From NCBI GenBank assembly GCA_021292105.1, contig CM037871.1, positions 57,806,866 through 57,870,865 of the forward strand: a stretch of 64,000 bases of DNA, written 5' to 3'. Positions 59,869-64,000 of this stretch are shown here, in pieces. The notes under the pieces are model-generated. The model saw only the letters and a list, made by a program, of their open reading frames with translations. It searched no databases and was not told where the DNA came from. The stretch is from Anadara kagoshimensis (taxonomy: Eukaryota > Mollusca > Bivalvia > Arcoida > Arcidae). Numbering within the stretch: position 1 is the stretch's first letter; each line of letters starts with the position of its first letter. The translations under genes were made by a program, and so were the position numbers.

Positions 59869-60204
59869 AGCATTGTAAGTTAATAAAGCACGAAACAACA
59901 AATGAAAAAGTAAAATATTAAGACCAGTGCTTCAATACACATGCATGTACAGTGTATTAAAATTATAAAAAAGTGACAAAATGGACATTCCTGTACAGTT
60001 ATCAAATGATGACCAAACTTTTCATACTATTTTAAAGGGTATATTTAGCATGCATTTAGCCAGTTATGATAAACTTTACAATAAGGTTTCAAAATATAAA
60101 ATATTTATTATGAGTCAAGTGACTTACATTATTAAGGGTGTGAAGACGAACATCTTACTAGATAACAATGTTGTCTCTTTGTCCAGGATTGCCCTGAATA
60201 TATA

Positions 60205-60408
60205 TGACGTCCCATAGTTCCATGTTCCTTTCACACAATTTTGATTACACACGTGGCGGGTGTAGCTAGCTAAACACTAGGTGCTTACACTTCCGGAGCA
60301 CCCGGTCTCACTTTCCTAGTAGAAGTTCACGTGTTTGACCTAATTTATCAGTCTCAACGTTTTTACTTTGTGATTCGGACATGGATTAGTATCTTTGTTT
60401 TTTATTGA
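60205..60408 (+). mobile_element. Family A repeat
   Basis: One of the best-preserved copies: TGACGTCCCATAGTTCCATG, CACACGTGGCGGGTGTAGCT, CTTCCGGAGCACCCGGTCTC, then a short deletion before TGTGATTCGGACATGGATTA. Confidence 0.9.
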
Positions 60409-61134
60409 ATGTGTGCTATAGCTCATACTTAACTATAGTCCACACATCTTGACAACAACGATGGCAATGACAATGACAGTAATCACAAACTAAAAATATT
60501 TTGAAATCTTTAATTTTTGTCATGTGATCGTTCTTTATCAGTGTATTGTATTTGACATTTTTTAAAAGGTTCTTTTTGTATATACTAGAAGAAACCGTGT
60601 ACAGTTTTTTGTTTTAGCGATAGGTAAAATGATCATATGGAATCCATCATACAAAATTAATTTTAATGTTAGGGACATTTTGTAATAAACAAGTAGTTAA
60701 GTTTTAACAAATGACGCAGGGTCATCCATGGCGTCTCATTAATTTAACAGTACAAATTGGTTAACCGACTTCTCCATTTCTCAAGCTGTTGTTTTACATA
60801 CGAATGTTACAAGTCATCCAGGGGAATTAACACGAAACTATTAATTAAAATTATTCAAATCTTAAAAATATTGATTTCGCCTTATGAATTTTTCAGAAGG
60901 GAATTGTCATAGTCAGCAGTGTTATTTTACAGATTGATTGAAATTTTCTTTGAAAAGTTTCACAATATGCATTGCTGTATTTATTATTTATAAATCACAT
61001 TTTTGTTTTAAGGACATTGGTTGCAATATAAGTCATTACATGTACTGACAACGACCATAGCAATCAAGACCACGAGAAAACACAACTAACGGAATCAGAT
61101 CTCTCGAATTTGAATGGTCAACTGAAATAATTGT

Positions 61135-61360
61135 GGTGTAGTCCAAATACTCCAACCCACTTCCTGTTTTATCTATGGCGGCTATATTTGATTTCACATA
61201 GTGGCGGGTGTAGCTAGCCAGATATGAGGTGCTTGCACTTCCGGAACATCCAGCCTCACTTCCCTGGTAGAAGTTCACATGTGTCACTTATTTAACTAGT
61301 TTTAAAAGTTTTTACTGTTTGCTTTTGTGATTGTGATTTGAACAGGGATTGGTTTGTTTT
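61135..61360 (+). mobile_element. Family A repeat
   Basis: AGTGGCGGGTGTAGCTAGCC, CTTCCGGAACATCCAGCCTC, TGGTAGAAGTTCACATGTG and TTGTGATTTGAACAGGGATT in order. Confidence 0.85.
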
Positions 61361-61759
61361 GTTCACTTATGTCGGTATTATAGCTACTTCATGAGCCTTG
61401 CTTAGTCTAAGTCTTAAAAGGAGAAAACCGGATAAGAGACAAAGTAATTTTACCTGTGCATTGGTATATAAACTCTCAATAATTAATCCAGATATTAATG
61501 ATGCACGTGCTATAAGCAGACATAACACGATGAACAAATATGTCATAACGACGCTTTTGTGTCGGTAAACATATGATTTTTAACATTTTCTTGTAACAAT
61601 ATTTAACTAGTTATGAGGTATTTAGATGAGGTTACTGATAAAAAGGAAATGTCACACCAAGTTGTAATATTATATCATATAAAATTATATAATACCCAAA
61701 CAGTTGGATTCCTATAAAAACAACTTAATAGGATGTCATAAAAATTATTTTATCTGCTA

Positions 61760-62325
61760 TACAGTTTGCTACGTTGGATGAGAACTTGAAACTTATGTCC
61801 CATGTACTTTTAGATGAATATTTATTCAAATTGACATTAGCGCAATGTCTGTATTATATAGCTGGTGGTGTCACAATATAAAATGTACATGGGGTTGAAA
61901 TCTGGACTTTTTATCGGTCTACATTTTGATTTACTGGATGAAAATTTAAAACTGTTGTACCTTTAGATGACTATCTATGATAATTGGCATAAGCGCAGTG
62001 TCTGTATATATAGCTGGTAGTGTCTCAATATACATGGGACTTTTTTCACCGGCCTACATTTTGATTTACTAGATGAAAATTTAAAACCAATGTTCTCTGT
62101 ACCTTTAGATGACTATGCTAATTGGCATAAGAGCAGTATCTGTATATAGCTGGTAGCGTCTCAATATACGCGGGATTAAAGTATGGACTTTTTCATCTGT
62201 CTGCATTCATTGGATAAAAACCTGAAACCCATGTTCCATGTACATGTACCTTTAGAAAGTTGTTTGACACTAGCGTAATGCCTGTATTTAGCTGGCGATG
62301 TCTCGATATACATGTAAGTGAAATC
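61760..62325 (+). repeat. Tandem repeat, four units of 135-160 bp
   Basis: GGATGARAAYTTRAAAC anchors at about 61776, 61936, 62071 and 62212. Each unit carries CCTTTAGATGACTAT or similar, TTGGCATAAGCGCAGTGTCT and TAGCTGGTAGTGTCTCAATA. The last unit runs into CGATGTCTCGATATACATGT, like the SINE S1 tail. Confidence 0.85.
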
Positions 62326-63429
62326 CTGACTAAGGCGTAGTAAAACACTGACTTTGTTACTATATCAAAATAAATTTTCTTACCTTCTTTCTGTCTATGT
62401 ACTCTGACGGTAAGTTCGTTCGTCCAAACTCAAGTTTAGGGTAAAAGTAAAAGTTTGAATAAAACCGATATTTTATATCTTAAACATAGAACAACTCTCA
62501 CATATACACACGTGTTACAGAGAATTTCAATCGGTATCTTTAACATATGCCAAACAAAGCCCAAATAATCTATCCCAGGTGCATCGTTATTTAGGCAAAA
62601 AAGGATGTTTTTCCCACAAAAATTTTGTAACATATATGACAGGGCTCTTATTAAATTCCATCGAGTGGTAGAATTACTTGCAATCATCTGTAATTGGCAG
62701 TAAAGTTTGAAAGGAAATCGGGGCTGGGAAACTGTATATATCATTTTGTCACGCAAATTTTATTGTAATTTAGATAGAAATTAAAGTGAATTTATTGTTT
62801 GATTAAGCAATTTTATACCCCCATTACAAAAACTTATTTTCCATGCATAACACGGAGGAATAAACACAACTCATCATGAATGTATCATTACGTTGTGATG
62901 TGATTCTGATACCAGTTTAAGATCTGACACCGGGAGAATTACCAGATATGGCATATTTATATTGTAGTTATTACATAAAGAGAAAGAGATTAAAGTCATT
63001 TCTTTTGAAATTTCCATTATTTTTGAAAAATGATATGATGTACGCTTTCATCATTGATTAAGTTCCGTTATGGTCCCAGAAGACCGTGCAGGATATGCGT
63101 GATCAAATCACTCTTGTTCTCTATAACTAGGGTTATATTGATAGAACAAAGCACCAGCATGCAGTTCATCTTAATATAAATGATGATACAATTCTTTGTT
63201 CTACAATAAATTATATATAATAACATATAAAAAAATATACAGAAGTTTGTGGATGAAAATCAAACTACTGTCTACTAGTTTTGGAATATCCAGCGAATCC
63301 AAAAACACGTGACAACAAAATGGACGCAATAAAAATAAGACACACAGAGAAACACATACTGGGATCGCTGATAATTTTACAAATCATATTTCTGATTATT
63401 TCTTTTATTACTAAACAGCATACGACATT

Positions 63430-63552
63430 GAAAATCAAAAACAAACATACTAATCCATGTCCCAATCACAATCAAATAGCAAAGTAAAAACTTTGGAACT
63501 GACGAGTCAGGTAAGACACGTGAAGTTCCACCAGGGAAGTGAGGCATGTCTA
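63430..63552 (-). mobile_element. Family A repeat, truncated
   Basis: Minus copy with TAATCCATGTCCCAATCACA, AAAACTTTGGAACTGACGAG and CACCAGGGAAGTGAGGC; stops before the CTTCCGGAGCACC block. Confidence 0.85.
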
Positions 63553-63934
63553 ACGATAAAACTGTATCCAGTTGTGAGATTATGTACTTACAAAATTTTG
63601 GACCAGATATTGGCACCTTTAAAGTTGCCATTAGTGCAACAAACTACCAAAGAAAACCCTTTTTATCGCCCAAATGTCATAATATGTCATATATATAACA
63701 ATTGATGGAAGCACAATGAAATAACAGCATCATTGAAAAAATATTCAAAAGTAACAGTAGTATGAACTGTTATGCTGCTCCCTTTGTGATGTATTATTTG
63801 TTTCTGTGTGTGCATTTCTGACCTTTGTAGAATGTATAGTAACAATGTTCCAAGGATCATTCAAAACGAAGCACCAAATCATTATTCCCCGTTAGTAGCT
63901 CCTTTTTGTTGTAGTTATGCTATTTATGTATAAA

Positions 63935-64000
63935 ATCAAAACCAAACATACTAATCCGAGTCCAAATCACAATCCAGAAGCAAAGTAAAAACTTTAAAAC
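63935..64000 (-). mobile_element. Family A repeat, cut by the window edge
   Basis: Minus copy begins AAAACCAAACATACTAATCC and runs into AAGCAAAGTAAAAACTTT at the last base of the window. Confidence 0.8.

Larger units (their letters stand above)
37101..64000. other. Repeat-rich non-coding stretch, no gene recognised
   Basis: Populated by family A, S1, P, C, F, H, K elements and tandem arrays. Nothing recognisable in 38500-39430, 46760-48300, 48500-49070, 51010-52800, 58500-59700 or 62330-63430. A 231-codon minus-strand open frame at 42098-42793 is discounted because it runs through a CA microsatellite and into a TIR element. Confidence 0.6.

Noticed and set aside
59981..60217. 78-codon frame
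   Set aside because: It ends in a family A repeat and has no recognisable motif; length is within chance expectation.

Overview
This window looks like nuclear DNA of an animal, most probably a mollusc and perhaps a bivalve. It is AT-rich and very sparsely coding. It has GT-AG introns, eukaryotic tRNA genes with internal A and B boxes, tRNA-derived SINEs, many short terminal-inverted-repeat (TIR) elements, foldback hairpins, minisatellites and microsatellites. The mollusc assignment rests on repeat character recalled from memory and on a divergent invertebrate-type RGM protein. No species is proposed.

One protein-coding gene is well supported: a repulsive guidance molecule (RGM/hemojuvelin/DRAGON family) on the minus strand, 30059 to 23561. 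Three coding exons join in frame through consensus splice sites to give 416 residues: signal peptide, RGM N-terminal domain, GDPH autocleavage motif, partial vWF-D-like C-terminal domain and a GPI-anchor signal. An in-frame acceptor upstream of the chosen start suggests at least one further 5' exon. RGM proteins are BMP co-receptors and neogenin ligands. Intron 2 (about 4.4 kb) carries a SINE with a 12-bp target-site duplication, followed 46 bp later by an inverted relative.

Two identical-type tRNA-Ser(AGA) genes (35733-35814 and 36507-36588, plus strand) lie in a duplicated segment, with a TIR element between them.

The rest is repeat-rich and shows no convincing genes. 1-23.2 kb holds SINE fragments, a 64-bp tandem triplet, TIR elements, a 70-bp minisatellite that looks seeded by a TIR-element end, a cluster of three perfect CRE motifs beside a 24-bp palindrome and a 153-bp foldback, and another foldback at 19.0 kb. 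30.7-35 kb holds a cluster of ~97-bp hairpin elements and a 96-bp in-frame duplication. 36.7-64 kb is dominated by a dispersed ~210-bp family (about 13 copies in the window), one copy of which carries an internal 46-bp tandem array, plus SINEs, TIR elements, a 28-bp array, a second foldback with the same 14-nt centre, and a 135-160-bp array at 61.8-62.3 kb.

A recurring theme is tandem arrays whose unit matches part of a dispersed element elsewhere in the window. At least three arrays show it. All repeat-family statements come from comparison within this window by eye; no database search was possible.
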